Below are positions 1 to 12,652 of a DNA stretch of 64,000 bases, in pieces. The stretch comes from Pantoea sp. Eser (GTDB lineage: Bacteria; Pseudomonadota; Gammaproteobacteria; Enterobacterales; Enterobacteriaceae): NCBI GenBank assembly GCA_009830035.1, contig SZZY01000006.1:62001-126000 (forward strand), read 5' to 3'. Numbering within the stretch: the stretch's first letter is position 1; each line of letters opens with the position of its first letter. Both the position numbers and the translations under genes were made by a program. Under the pieces are notes generated by a model. The model was not told the origin of the DNA, searched no databases, and saw only the letters and a program-made list of their open reading frames with translations.

Positions 1-1763
<1,763 letters not shown>

Positions 1764-2552
1764 TCAGCATTTCTCGCCGATTTTCACCTGCTGCCACGCC
1801 GCTTCCATCTGTTCCAGCGTGGCGCCAGGCATGCTCAGCCCCTGCGCGGCAATGATCTCCTCAACCTGGCGGAAACGACGCTCAAACTTGTCATTAGCCT
1901 TTTGCAGCGCGGTTTCAGCTTTGCTGCCGAGATGACGCGACAGGTTTACCGTGGCGAACAGCAGGTCGCCGATCTCCTCCTCCAGCTTCTGGCTATCCAC
2001 CACGCTTTGCTGCGCCTCGTGCATCACTTCATCGATCTCTTCGTGCACTTTGGCGACCACCGGTCCCAGCGTGTCCCAGTCAAAGCCGACGTTGTGGCAA
2101 CGCTTCTGGATTTTATGGGCGCGCATCAGCGCCGGCAGCGCTTTAGGAATGTCGTCCAGCGCCGAATGCTGGGCTTTCTCCGCCCGCTCGGCGGTTTTTA
2201 TCGCTTCCCAGTTTTTCAGCACCTCGCGGCTGGTTTCCGCGCTGGCGTCAGCAAAAATATGCGGATGACGGCGCTCCAGCTTGTCGCTGATGGCGTGGCA
2301 GATATCTTCAAAGGTAAAGCGATCCTGCTCGCTGGCCATCTGGGCATAAAACACCACCTGGAACAGCAGATCGCCCAGCTCGCCGCGCAAATCGTCAAAA
2401 TCCTCGCGCTGGATGGCGTCCAGCACTTCATAGGTCTCCTCCAGCGTATACGGGGCGATGGTGGCGAAGGTCTGCTCACGATCCCACGGACAGCCGTGTT
2501 GCGGATCGCGTAGAGTTTTCATAATGCCAAGCAGGCGATCGATGGCGTTCAT
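1764..2552 (-). CDS. mazG: Nucleoside triphosphate pyrophosphohydrolase MazG
   Basis: MazG hydrolyses (d)NTPs to the monophosphate and pyrophosphate in the cytoplasm, cleaning the nucleotide pool; in E. coli it has also been linked to lowering (p)ppGpp. The product is 262 aa against 263 in E. coli and collinear throughout. Two MazG-type helical repeats carry the metal-binding acidic motifs: LEETYEVLDA and GELGDLLFQVV in the first, EEIDEVMHEA and EEIGDLLFATV in the second. In E. coli mazE and mazF lie between relA and mazG; here the relA remnant ends 115 bp upstream and no toxin-antitoxin pair lies between. The gene looks intact although relA in front of it is destroyed. Confidence 0.96.
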   Translation of the reverse strand: MNAIDRLLGIMKTLRDPQHGCPWDREQTFATIAPYTLEETYEVLDAIQREDFDDLRGELGDLLFQVVFYAQMASEQDRFTFEDICHAISDKLERRHPHIFADASAETSREVLKNWEAIKTAERAEKAQHSALDDIPKALPALMRAHKIQKRCHNVGFDWDTLGPVVAKVHEEIDEVMHEAQQSVVDSQKLEEEIGDLLFATVNLSRHLGSKAETALQKANDKFERRFRQVEEIIAAQGLSMPGATLEQMEAAWQQVKIGEKC

Positions 2553-2667
2553 TCAGGAAAATCCTTTGCGGTTGGTCTTGAGGTGGCGTGTATACGGCGC
2601 CTGAGGTGCAACACGCCAGCCCGGCCGTTCGCCTCAGCGGCGAAAACCGGACCGGCGGCCCGTGGTA

Positions 2668-4032
2668 TCAGTGTAAACGGCGGGCGTCAATGATATCAGA
2701 GACCTGATTCAGACGTGCCAGTACCCGTCCCAGCACCTGATGGTTATAAATCTCGATATCCATGTCGATGGTCGCCAGCTGCTTTTTGGTATCGCTGCGG
2801 CTCGACACGCCCAGTACATTGACTTTTTCATTGGCGAGGATGGTAGTAATGTCGCGCAGCAGGCCGCTGCGATCGTTGGCCGTCACCCGTACCACCAGCG
2901 AATAGCCGCTGGAGTAACTCTCGCCCCATACCGCGTCAACGATGCGTTCCGGCGCATGGGAGATCAGCTCCGCCAGCTGGTCACAGTCGGCACGGTGAAT
3001 CGAAATACCGCGCCCTTGGGTGATAAAGCCAACGATATCGTAGCCCGGAATCGGCTGGCAGCACAGCAACGTGCAATGTGGTGCATCAGGTTGCCCACGC
3101 CCTCGACCACCACACACCCGCTCTCTTTGCGCGACGGCGGAGTGTAGGACTTCTGGGTCAACTGACGCAGCGCTTCGCGGTCTTCCTCTTCGGCGCTCGG
3201 CTTGTCGAGCTTCGCCTGCAGGAAGTTAACCATCTGATTCAGTCGAGTATCACCGCCGTCAATCGCCGCCAGTAGCCCATCCAGTGAGGTGACGTTATAG
3301 CGCGGCAGCAGCAGCTTCTCCGCCTCTTGCAGGCTGATATCCAGCTGATTCAGCTCGTTATCCAGAATCTGTCGTCCGGCGATGATGTTCTTATCGCGAT
3401 CCTGCTTGCGGAACCAGTTGTGAATCTTTGACCGGCCGCGGCTGGTGGTGATGTAGCCGAGGTTAGGGTTGAGCCAGTCGCGGCTCGGGTTCGGCTGTTT
3501 CTGGGTGATCACTTCAACCTGATCGCCCATCTGCAACTGATAAGTAAACGGCACGATACGGCCACCGATTTTTGCGCCGATGCAGCGGTGACCGATATCA
3601 CTGCGAATGTGGTAGGCGAAGTCGAGCGGTGTAGAGCCGGCGGGCAGATCCACCACATCCCCTTTCGGTGTAAAGACGTAGACCCGGTCATCAAACACCT
3701 GGCTACGCACCTCTTCCAGCAGTTCACCGGAATCCGCCATCTCTTCCTGCCAGCTGATCAGCTTACGCAGCCAGGCGATACGCTCTTCGTGCCGCGCCGC
3801 GCGCGCTGCTGGAGGTCGGCCCCTCTTCGTATTTCCAGTGCACCGCCACTCCCAGCTCGGCATCTTCGTGCATCTGGCGGGTACGGATCTGGATCTCCAC
3901 CGTTTTGCCCTGCGGGCCTAACACCACGGTGTGAATCGACTGGTAACCGTTCGGCTTGGGGTTCGCTACATAGTCATCAAACTCGCTCGGCAGATGGCGA
4001 TAAAGCGTGTGGACCGTGCCCATCGCTTCTGT
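2668..4032 (-). pseudogene. relA: RelA (p)ppGpp synthetase, N-terminally deleted and frameshifted
   Basis: RelA is the ribosome-associated (p)ppGpp synthetase of the stringent response (744 aa in E. coli). Only the part from about E. coli residue 291 remains, starting near [11 protein letters not shown]. The whole pseudo-hydrolase domain and the first part of the synthetase domain, including the catalytic Asp275 region (FDIRAVR), are gone, while the Glu335 motif VEIQIRT is kept. Two frameshifts follow: one in a GC run near 3800 (after SSSARG) and one at 3059-3068, where the 5-bp word TGCTG (minus strand) is tandemly duplicated inside the codons for RCCQPIPG. The TGS region (DDRVYVFTPKGDVVDLPAGST) and C-terminal ACT region (DARRLH end) are still readable. 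The 5' end is fused in frame to the end of rlmD. It cannot encode an active synthetase. Confidence 0.95.
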
Positions 4033-5353
4033 TTTTCTGAACAGCACCATGGATTCGAGATGACGGGTATGAGGAAACATATCCAGCATCGCGACCCTTT
4101 CCAATTGGTAACCCGCTGACAGCAATGTCTGGCTGTCACGCGCGAGTGTGGTGGGATTACACGAAACATAGACCACGCGTTCTGGTGCAAGTCTAACCAC
4201 ATGCGCCATAACACCACCAGCCCCGGCACGTGCCGGATCGAGTAATACCTTGTTAAATCCCTGTGCCGCCCACGGCTGGCGCGACACATCCTCCTCCAGG
4301 TTATGCTGGAAAAAGCGAACATTTTTAAGATTATTCAGCTCAGCATTATACGCTGCCTGCCGCACTAATGCTGCAATGCCCTCCACACCAACTACATTTT
4401 GTACGAAGATTCCGATAGGAAGTGTGACGTTTCCCATACCGCCAAACATGTCCAGCACCTGGTCTTCCGGCTGCAGATCGAGCCAGCTTATCGCCTGCGC
4501 CACCATCTGCTGGTTCACCGCATCATTAACCTGAATAAAATCCTGTGGACTGCCTGTGGATTGAAGGTTAGCTTAAGTTGATGAGAGTGATAAAACGGCT
4601 TCGCGTCGGTTAGCGGCGTTAATGTCTCATCGCCCGCATCCAGTAACAGCATCAGCTGATGCTTATGCGAAAACTGTTCCAGCTTTCCACGGTCTTCCGC
4701 CTGCAGCGCATCAAGATGGCGCAGGATCGTCAGCGGGCCGTTGTCTGCCAGCACCAGCTCAACATGGCCGAGACGCCTGACGGCGCGTAAGCCACTCAGG
4801 CACTGACGCAGCGGCGTGATCAATGCCTCAAGTTCGGGCATCAAAATGGGGCATTGCTGGATATCGACCAGATCGTTGCTCGCTTCCTGGCGGAAACCCA
4901 TCTGCAGGCGCTGCTGCTTGTTGTGCCATTGCAGGCCCAGCCGGGCGCGACGGCGATAGCCCCAGGGCTCACCGGCAATCACCTCATCGACCGCCACCGG
5001 CTGCTGTGCCGCCTGACTCAGCATCCGGCTCAGCGCCAGGGCTTTGCTCTGCTGCTGCAGTGCCACTTCCACATGCTGCTGCTGGCAGCCGCCGCAACGC
5101 TGAAAATGCGGACAGCGCGGCGTGACGCGTGCCGGACTGGTGTTTAGCAGCCGCGTCACTTTCGCTCGGGCAAATTGCCGTTTATCCTCTGTCAGCGTAA
5201 TTTCTGCCCGTTCGCTAGGCAGCGCACCACTGACAAAAATGGTTTTGCCTTTATGACGCGCCACGCCCTGCCCGAACGGATCAAGCTGTTCAATGGTGAC
5301 GGTAAGGCATGTTGCGTCGTCACGCGCTGTTTTGCAGCGTAAAATTGCGCCAT
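4028..5353 (-). pseudogene. rlmD: 23S rRNA (uracil-1939-C5)-methyltransferase RlmD, frameshifted
   Basis: RlmD (RumA) methylates U1939 of 23S rRNA using SAM. An ATG at 5351-5353 starts MAQFYAAKQRVTT as in E. coli, but the frame is lost within about 15 codons and is recovered as CLTVTIEQLDPFGQG. The iron-sulfur cysteines (PRCPHFQRCGGCQQQH) are present. A second lesion at 4542-4560 is an 11-bp insertion that leaves an 8-bp direct repeat (TCCACAGG on the minus strand) separated by 3 bp; removing it restores [16 protein letters not shown]. The catalytic end has [20 protein letters not shown] and HLESMVLF, but FGGMG replaces FCGMGN in the SAM motif. The normal stop is lost because a deletion joins the last codons to relA. 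About 433 aa would be the normal length. Confidence 0.94.
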
Positions 5354-5444
5354 GGTGTTGTTAATTCTCTTTCTCTAAAAACGATGTGCACAGGTTGTCG
5401 ACGGATGCACAGGGACGTTAAGCCGGAGTAGCCAGGCGACTATT

Positions 5445-8062
5445 ATGACCAAATACAGCCTGCGGGCGCGAATGATGATTTTAATCCTGGCACCCACGCT
5501 GATGTTTGGCCTGCTGCTCAGCTCATTTTTTGTGGTGCATCGCTACAACGAACTGCAACGACAGGTGATGGATGCTGGTGCCAACATCATCGAACCGCTG
5601 GAGATCTCCAGCGAATACAGCATGACCTGGCATAATCGTGATGCGATGCGCGAACTGGTCAGCCTGCTACATCGTCGCCACTCCGGTATTGTCCGGGCGA
5701 TTTCGGTGTTCGACAACCATAACCAGCTCTACGTCACCTCTAACCATAAGCAGAACCTGAGCCTGCTGCAGCAGGATGATATCCGTGCCCTGCCCGATGA
5801 TGTATCCATGGAACGTCACGGCAGCAGGCTGATTCTGCGGACTCCGATTACCACCGAACGCTATAACATAACGTGGATGAGTTGCCGGATAAAGATGCCA
5901 AACCGTCAGGTAATTCGCTGGGCTATGTGGCGATCGAGCTGGATCTGCAATCGGTGCGGCTGCAGCAGTACAAAGAGGTGTTTGTCGCCACGCTGATGCT
6001 GCTGTTCTGTCTCTGTATTGCGATGCTGTTCGCCTATCGCCTGATGCGCGACATTACCGGCCCGATCCGCAATATGGTCACAACCGTGGACCGGATTCGT
6101 CGGGGTCAGCTCGACAGCCGGGTTGAAGGCTACATGCTGGGTGAGCTGAGCATTCTGAAAAACGGCATCAACGCGATGGCGATGTCGCTCACTGCCTACC
6201 ATGAAGAGATGCAGCATAATATCGATCAGGCGACCTACGACCTGCGCGAGACGCTGGAGATCCAGAACGTTGAGCTGGACCTGGCGAAAAAACTGGCTCA
6301 GGAAGCCGCCCGTATCAAGTCAGAGTTTTTAGCCAATATGTCGCATGAACTGCGCACGCAGCTGAATGGCGTACTCGGTTTTACCCGCCAGATGCTTAAG
6401 ACCCTGTTGCGCGCCACCCAGCGCGATTACATGCAGACCATTGAGCGCTCGGCCAATAACCTGCTCAGCATTATCAACGACGTGCTCGACTTTTCGAAGC
6501 TGGAAGCGGGCAAGCTGATGCTGGAAGCGATTCCCTTTCCGCTGCGCGCCACGCTGGATGAAACCCTGGTGCTGCTGGCCCCTTCGGCCCATGACAAAGG
6601 TCTGGAGCTGACGGTGGTGTGCGACAGCAGCGTACCGGATAACGTAATTGGCGATGCGCGGCGCCTGCAGCAAATCCTGATCAACCTAATTGGCAACGCG
6701 ATTAAATTCACCGAAAAAGGCATCATTGGCCTGCGCGTCGGGCAGCGGGTGATCCCCCATACCCGGGTCGAGCTGGAAATTCAGGTCGAGGATACCGGCA
6801 TCGGCATCTCTGAGCAGCAGCAGACCCAACTGTTCCAAGCCTTTCGTCAGGCTGACGCCAGCATTTCGCGCCGCCACGGCGTCACCGGACTGGGGCTGGT
6901 GATTACCCAGAAACTGGTGCGGGAGATGGGCGGGGAAATCACCTTCAGCAGCCAGCCCGATCACGGCTCCACCTTCGTGATTCAGGTCCAGCTGGATCTC
7001 AATCCGAATTCGCCAAGTATGCCGCGGGTGCTGGAGGCGCTGTCGCATGCGCGTATCGCCTATGTGGAAGCCAACCCCAGGGTAGCCCGGGCGGCTCTGG
7101 AGATGTTAAGCGCCACGCCGCTGCAGATCGATTACAGCGAGACGCTGGAGGAATTAAGCGAGCCGCACTATCCGCTGCTGCTGATGGCGATGCCGGTCAA
7201 TATCAGCCAGCATCAGTTACTGGCGGAAAGCCAGATTAATGCCCTGCTGGATCGGGCCGATCATGTGCTGATGGCGCGGCCCAGCCCAATGATGTTGCTG
7301 GCCGATGAGCTGAAGGTGCGCGGCATTGATAGCTGTATCGCTAAACCGATTTCTCTGACCCGCCTGCTGCCGATGTTGCTGGACCTGCACACCCGCCAGA
7401 GCAGTGAACTGCCGCTTTCGCCCCGCCTGCCGTTAACGGCGATGGCAGTGGATGACAATCCGGCCAACCTCAAGCTGATCGGCGCCTTACTCGAGGAGCA
7501 GGTGCAGCGTATCGTGCTGTGCAACAGTGCCGAACACGCGATTCGGGAAGCCCGTCAGCAGGCGCTGGATGTGATCCTGATGGATATTCAGATGCCTGAT
7601 ATTGACGGTATCCGCGCCAGCGAAATCATCCGCAGCCTGCCACATCATGCCAGTACGCCAATTGTCGCGGTGACCGCCCATGCGATTGACGGCGAACGCG
7701 AACAGCTGATTAAAGCGGGGATGAATGACTATCTGGCGAAACCGATTGATGAAAGTCAGCTGAGCCAGCTGCTGGCGCGCGATTTGCTGCGGATGCTGCT
7801 GGAGTTTTTACCTGAGGTCCACGCCAGAATAGCGCAGTTTATGGCCAGCAATGAGGTGAGCGCGCTACGTGAGATCATTCACAAGCTGCACGGCAGCGCC
7901 AGCTACATCGGCGTGCCACGGATGAAGCAACTCTGTCATCAGCTGGAGCGCGAGCTGCATCAGGCCAGCGACATTGCCGCGCTGGAACCTGAGCTGCTGG
8001 ATTTGCAGGATGAGATGGAGAATGTCGCCAGAGAAGCCCGGCGGATACTGGGCGTTGAATAA
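5445..8062 (+). pseudogene. barA: Hybrid sensor kinase BarA, frameshifted
   Basis: BarA is the inner-membrane kinase that phosphorylates UvrY to switch on csrB and csrC. Domains in order: a TM segment near residues 9-29, a periplasmic domain, a second TM, HAMP, histidine kinase (H-box SHELRT), receiver ([12 protein letters not shown]) and HPt (HKLHGS). The frame breaks at 5863-5872 because ATAAC is present twice; deleting one copy gives a continuous reading into [10 protein letters not shown]. The downstream part is a 729-aa open frame that could start internally at 5873, but without the sensor domain. Further changes relative to E. coli: three residues (QME) missing before the H-box, Pro to Gln after SHELRT, Gly to Val in the G2 box (HGVTGLG), and about 60 residues missing in frame between receiver and HPt. 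Confidence 0.93.
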
Positions 8063-8171
8063 CCAGCAATACCGGCACGGCGTCGCCTTGCTGCCGCACC
8101 GGTTTGTTACTGAACCTTCATCAGCCAGCGCGCGCCAGCAACAATGCCGACGCGCTGGATTGCCCAACGGG

Positions 8172-9287
8172 TCAGCGGAAACCGGCCAGCTTCAGCGTAG
8201 CCGCGACGTTACGCGCGGTCAGCTGGACGTTCCTGCCGGCGCTGGCCAGCGCCTCATACAGTGAACAGATGCTGTAGAGCACGCTGAACACCGCATCAAT
8301 ACCGTGCTGATGCACCACACCGACATCTGCCGTCAGGCTGCCAGCGATGCCGATCACCGGTTTATTGAAGCGCTTTGCCACGCTGGCAACGCCAATCGGC
8401 ACCTTGCCATTAATATCTGGCTGTCGATGCGCCCTTCACCGGTAATAACCAGATCGGCATCCTTAACCTGTTCCGCCAGCCCCAGCGCTTCGGTAACAAT
8501 CTCAATACCGCGCCGGAGATCGGCCTGACAAAACGCATGCAGCGCCGCGCCCATACCGCCCGCCGCGCCTCCGCCGGGAATATGCAGCACATCAATATCC
8601 AGATCGCGATGAACAATTGCCGCGTAGTGGGCCAGCGCCGGCGTCGCCCCTTTTTGCGGGCCGAAAATCGCCAAGTTGCCCTCTTCACCGGTCAGCGGAT
8701 TGGTCACATCACAGGCCACCTCGATCCGGCACTGTGCAATGCGGCTATCCAGCTGGCTGATATCAATCGAGGCGAGGTCGGGCAGTGCGCCGCCGCCATA
8801 ACCAATTTCACTGCCCTGCGCGTCCAGCAGCCGGGCGCCAAGCGCCTGCATCATGCCCGATCCGCCGTCATTGGTGGCGCTGCCGCCGATGCCGATGATG
8901 ATATGTCCGACGCCCTTATCCAGCGCGTTTTTAATCAGTTCACCGGTGCCAAAGGAGGTGGTCACCCGCGGTCGCGCTGCGCGGCGGGCATCCGTTCGAG
9001 GCCGCTAGCGGCCGCCATTTCGATATAGGCGGTGCGCTCGCGTCACCGGACAAACCATAAAAAGCATCGACCTGCGCGCCAAGCGGCCCGGTAACCTTTA
9101 ACCTGACGATTTTTCCCTTCGTCGCCGCCACCATCGCTTCTACCGTGCCTTCGCCACCGTCGGCGACAGGTATTTTCACATAATGCTCATCGGGAAAAAT
9201 TTCACGGAAACCCGTTTCTATCGCCGATGCCACATCCAGGGCGGATAAACTCTCTTTATACGAATCCGGTGCGATTACGATTTTCAT
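8172..9287 (-). pseudogene. garK: Glycerate 2-kinase (garate kinase), multiply frameshifted
   Basis: GarK/GlxK phosphorylates D-glycerate to 2-phosphoglycerate, the last step of glucarate/galactarate breakdown (381 aa in E. coli). The start ATG at 9285-9287 gives [16 protein letters not shown]. Two single-base losses occur close together (near 9045, before [11 protein letters not shown], and near 8970, before [11 protein letters not shown]). A third lesion near 8420 duplicates AT in the codons for DSQINGKVPIG. Nine or so residues are also missing in frame after GPQKGA relative to E. coli. Conserved pieces include IIIGIGGSATNDGGSG, VITGEGRIDSQ and VHQHGIDAVFS. It lies last in the gudP-gudD'-garL-garR-garK transcript. 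Confidence 0.93.
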
Positions 9288-9362
9288 AGGCAATCCGAGC
9301 GCTGTTAAGTGATTGAAATGCTCTGAAACCAGTCCGGCATCCGCAGGCACCGGCACCGGGTT

Positions 9363-10246
9363 TTAGCGGGCGATTTCAACCTTCGCTAACTTCTCATAAT
9401 AGCAGGCAAGCTCGCTGTGGTCGGCTGAATCCTGACCATCATTACGCAGCGCCTGCATCATCTCCATCACCGCCGCCGTCAGCGGCAGATGCGCACCGAT
9501 GCCGTGTGAGGTATCCAGCGCATTCGTCAGATCTTTGAGGTGCAGATCAATACGGAAGCCGGTTTTGAAATTGCGATCCATTACCATCGGCGCTTTAGCA
9601 TCCAGTACGGTACTGCCCGCCAGACCCCCGCGGATCGCCTGATAAACCAGATCCGGATTCACCCCCGCTTTGGTTGCCAGCGATAACGCCTCTGACATCG
9701 CAGCAATGTTCAGCGCCACAATCACCTGGTTGGCCAGCTTGGTGACGTTGCCCGCGCCGATGTCGCCGGTATGAACCACCGATGCTGCCATCGCTTTCAT
9801 GATGTCATAGCAGTGATCGAAGACCGCTTTGTCGCCGCCGACCATCACTGACAGCGTGCCTTCGATCGCTTTGGGTTCGCCGCCGCTGACCGGCGCATCC
9901 AGCATTTTGATCTGCTTTGCCGCCAGCGCATCATGGACTTCGCGGCTGGCAAGCGGGGCGATTGAACTCATGTCGATCACAATCAGGCCCGGTTTTGCCC
10001 CGGCGATAATGCCCTCTTCGCCGAGACAGACCTCTTTAACCTGTGGCGAGTTAGGAACCATGGTGATCACGATGTCGCACTGCTCAGCCAGCGCTTTCGG
10101 TGATTTCGCCACGGTCGCGCCCAGCTCAACCAGTTCCGCTTCGTTCTCCGAATGATGGTCACGCACCACCAGCGAATAACCGGCTTTCACCAGGTTTTAC
10201 TCATTGGTTTGCCCATGATGCCTAGGCCGATAAATCCGATTTTCAT
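9363..10246 (-). pseudogene. garR: Tartronate semialdehyde reductase, one-base frameshift
   Basis: GarR reduces tartronate semialdehyde to D-glycerate with NAD(P)H (about 294 aa). The start ATG at 10244-10246 gives MKIGFIGLGIMGKPMSK with the Rossmann motif GLGIMG. A run of five A expected at codons 18-19 (AAAAACCTG, KNL) is four A here at about 10192-10197, shifting the frame after MSK; the remaining 275 codons are open to the stop and carry DAPVSGGEPKA and the catalytic-Lys motif GNVTKLANQ. This is the mildest lesion of the gar cluster. A start at 10190 would lack the nucleotide-binding strand, so activity is unlikely. Because it is a homopolymer change, a sequencing error is possible here more than elsewhere. 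Confidence 0.9.
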
Positions 10247-10265
10247 TGCGTTTCCTCTTGATTGA

Positions 10266-11036
10266 TTAGCGCTTAAATTTGTCGCAAAGCGCCTGCGTGG
10301 CGTTGCGGAACACACCGAGATCGCTGCCGACCGCCACGAAGGTCGCGCCCCATTCCAGATAGCGGCGCGCATCGGCTTCCACCGGTGCCAGAATGCCGCT
10401 CGGTTTGCCAGCGGCTTTGGCGCGTTCGAAGATGTGTTTAATCACTTTCAGCACCTCAGGGTGTGCTGGCTGACCGAGATAGCCGAGGGCAGCGGAGAGA
10501 TCGCCCGGGCCGACTAAGATGCCGTCAACCCCGTCTACCGCCGCGATAGCGTCAATGTTGTCCACCGCCTGCTGGGTTTCAATCTGCACCAACACGGTGA
10601 TGTTGTCGTTGATGCTGCTGTTGTAATCCTGCAGGGTGCCGTACATGTTGCTGCGATGCGAAACCGACACGCCGCGGATGCCCGCGGGAGGATAGCGGGT
10701 TGATGCCACCGCGCGCAGCGCTTCCTCTTCCGTCTCAACAAACGGTACCAAGAAGTTACTGAAGCCGATGTCGAGCAGCCGCTTGATGATTACCGGCTCA
10801 TTGCAGTGAGGACGCACCACCGGCGCACTGTGACTGCCCTTCAGCGCCATCAGCTGCGGCACAAAAGTTGTGATGTCGTTTGGCGCGTGTTCGCCATCCA
10901 GTACCAGCCAGTCAAAACCGGCCAGACCTAAAATCTCGGTAGAAATCGGGCTGGCAAGCGCACACCAGCTGCCGATCAGGGTTTCACCCGCTAATAAACG
11001 ACGACGAAATCCATTCGGCCAAGCTGCATTACTCAT
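10266..11036 (-). CDS. garL: 5-keto-4-deoxy-D-glucarate aldolase
   Basis: GarL splits 5-keto-4-deoxy-D-glucarate into pyruvate and tartronate semialdehyde; it is a class II, metal-dependent HpcH/HpaI-type aldolase in the cytoplasm. The product is 256 aa, exactly the E. coli length. The catalytic His50 sits in LDGEHAPND; the metal ligands are expected in VQIET and LVGPGDLSA. The stop is 20 bp before the garR start. It is the only undamaged enzyme gene of the seven-step cluster. With the dehydratases upstream (gudD, garD) and reductase and kinase downstream (garR, garK) broken, it has no evident substrate supply from this locus, so it may simply not yet have been hit. Confidence 0.96.
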   Translation of the reverse strand: MSNAAWPNGFRRRLLAGETLIGSWCALASPISTEILGLAGFDWLVLDGEHAPNDITTFVPQLMALKGSHSAPVVRPHCNEPVIIKRLLDIGFSNFLVPFVETEEEALRAVASTRYPPAGIRGVSVSHRSNMYGTLQDYNSSINDNITVLVQIETQQAVDNIDAIAAVDGVDGILVGPGDLSAALGYLGQPAHPEVLKVIKHIFERAKAAGKPSGILAPVEADARRYLEWGATFVAVGSDLGVFRNATQALCDKFKR

Positions 11037-11080
11037 GGTTAACTCCTATGGCGGTGGCTCCCCGCGGGGAGCCGAAAAGA

Positions 11081-11425
11081 TTAACGTACCAGGCAGGGCC
11101 GCTTATCATCCAGTAACCAGGCCCCGTTGCCGAAGGTGGTAAAGTCAGCCGACTGATTGCCCTTGTGCACCTGCTGTACCAGCCTGTTCATCCGGGCAAT
11201 CTGCTGGCCTTTGACCTGCGGAATCGCCTCAACCAGCGTCTGATAGATGGTATCGCCGCCTGGCGCTTCGCCAACGCCGGTATGGCTGGCGCTGTCGGTG
11301 AGCACCACGATGTTACGGGTGAAGCAGGCGTTGTGCGCTCCCCCGATGTTAAGCAGCATGCTGTCATAACCGGCGACTGGGATAACCTGCATCTCTGTAA
11401 TCACCGGTGAACTTTGCGTATTCAT
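11081..11425 (-). pseudogene. gudD: Glucarate dehydratase with large in-frame internal deletion
   Basis: GudD dehydrates D-glucarate to 5-keto-4-deoxyglucarate (446 aa, enolase superfamily). Here a 114-aa open frame joins about the first 95 residues (VITEMQVIPVAGYDSML, N-terminal capping domain) directly to the last dozen (WLLDDKRPCLVR, matching the E. coli end WTFDNKRPCMVR). Roughly 330 residues, the whole TIM barrel with its metal ligands and catalytic Lys/His, are missing, yet the frame is kept. The product cannot be a dehydratase. It follows gudP by 30 bp and precedes garL by 44 bp. The related gudX could be the source instead; the remnant is too short to decide. Confidence 0.9.
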
Positions 11426-11455
11426 GTTGCGTCCTTCTTGTGGCCGGGTTTTCAG

Positions 11456-12652
11456 TTAGACACGTTTGATATCGCCGGCAATCACCAGGAAGCTGAATGC
11501 GGCCATAAAGGCGTGAATACCGACATAAATGAGCGCACCTTCGAAGGATCCACTGGTGGCGATGATGTAACCGATGGCGATCGGCGTCACGATGCCAGAG
11601 AGGTTACCGAACATGTTAAACAGACCACCGCTCAGGCCACTGATCTCTTTCGGTGCGGTATCTCTGCCATCACCGCCCAGCCCAGCGCACCAATCCCTCT
11701 ACCAAAGAACACCAGCGCCATGAAGAACACCACCACCCATTCGGTTTCGGTGTAGTTACACACCACCATCGAAATGGAGAGCAGCATGCCGAGCACTATC
11801 GGCGTTTTAAGCGCGATATTCAGCGAGCCGGTTTTGCGCATCAGCCAGTCGGAGATCACCCCGCCCAGTACGCCGCCAAGGAAGCCGCGCGCCTAGACCA
11901 GATAGACCGGGAACCAGGTAATAAAAAAGTAGGTTAAAGCGTTAACGCAGTACTGACCGAGACAGATGCCTAACATCATGCGTGAGGTCAGCAGCTGTTT
12001 GATCTGGAACCACTTCTCGTTCCAGCTCACTTTACGGCTGTCCTTTTTGACATCCATATTGATCAGCGCACCGCCCTGCTCCATATACTCCAGCTCGGCT
12101 TTATTCACGCCGGGATGATCGGTGGGATCGTGGATGACTTTCAGCCAGATAAAGCTGAGGATGATGCCGAGGCCGCCCATTAACCAGAACACGTGCGCCC
12201 AGCCCATGATCGGTGCGAAGATGACGGTGGCGAAGTATTGTGCCGAGTTGAAGATCGCCACCGCCGTGTCGCGCTCCTGCGCCGGAAACCAGGCCGCGAC
12301 GATGCGGCTGTTACTAGGGAAGAATGGCGCTTCGGCCAGTCCTAACAGGAAACGCAGGATAAACAGCGACCAAGTAAAAATGCTCCAGAAATAGACCCGT
12401 TTTGAGCAAGCGATCGAGCAGCCAGCCGCCCGGAATCTGACCAATAACGTAAGCCCATGAGAAGGCGGAGAAGATATAGCCCAGTCCGACTGAATCGAGA
12501 CCAATATCTTCGGACATCGCTGAACCGGCAATCGAAATGGTTGCGCGGTCGCCGTAGTTGAATGAGGTGACAATAAATAACATCCCCACAATCCAGTAAC
12601 GGGCATTGGTGCGCTTCTGCACCGCTTCCGCTGTCTGGCTGAAACTATTCAT
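11456..12652 (-). pseudogene. gudP: D-glucarate/galactarate MFS permease, multiply disrupted
   Basis: GudP is a proton-coupled importer of glucarate and galactarate with 12 membrane segments (450 aa in E. coli). The start at 12650-12652 gives MNSFSQTAEAVQKRTNARYW. Lesions in order: frame lost after GGWLLDRLL near 12405; in-frame loss of about 22 residues (IFTWS joined to LFILRFLLG); in-frame loss of seven residues between two GW pairs (IMGW joined to AHVF); a TAG nonsense codon at 11893-11895 where E. coli has Gln (VYLVQARG); about 17 residues lost directly after it; and a GA duplication near 11655 after GWAVMA. The last segment is readable to IAGDIKRV and the TAA at 11456. No transporter can be made. 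Confidence 0.94.

Noticed and set aside
3763-4518. A new 251-aa RlmD-RelA hybrid protein
   Set aside because: The open frame begins only after an upstream frameshift, has no evident ribosome-binding site and joins two partial domains; a deletion artefact of decay is the simpler reading.
8063-8171. Minus-strand stretch reading like a protein end downstream of garK
   Set aside because: About 20 codons in a different frame with no recognisable family; too short to support a gene or a continuation of garK.
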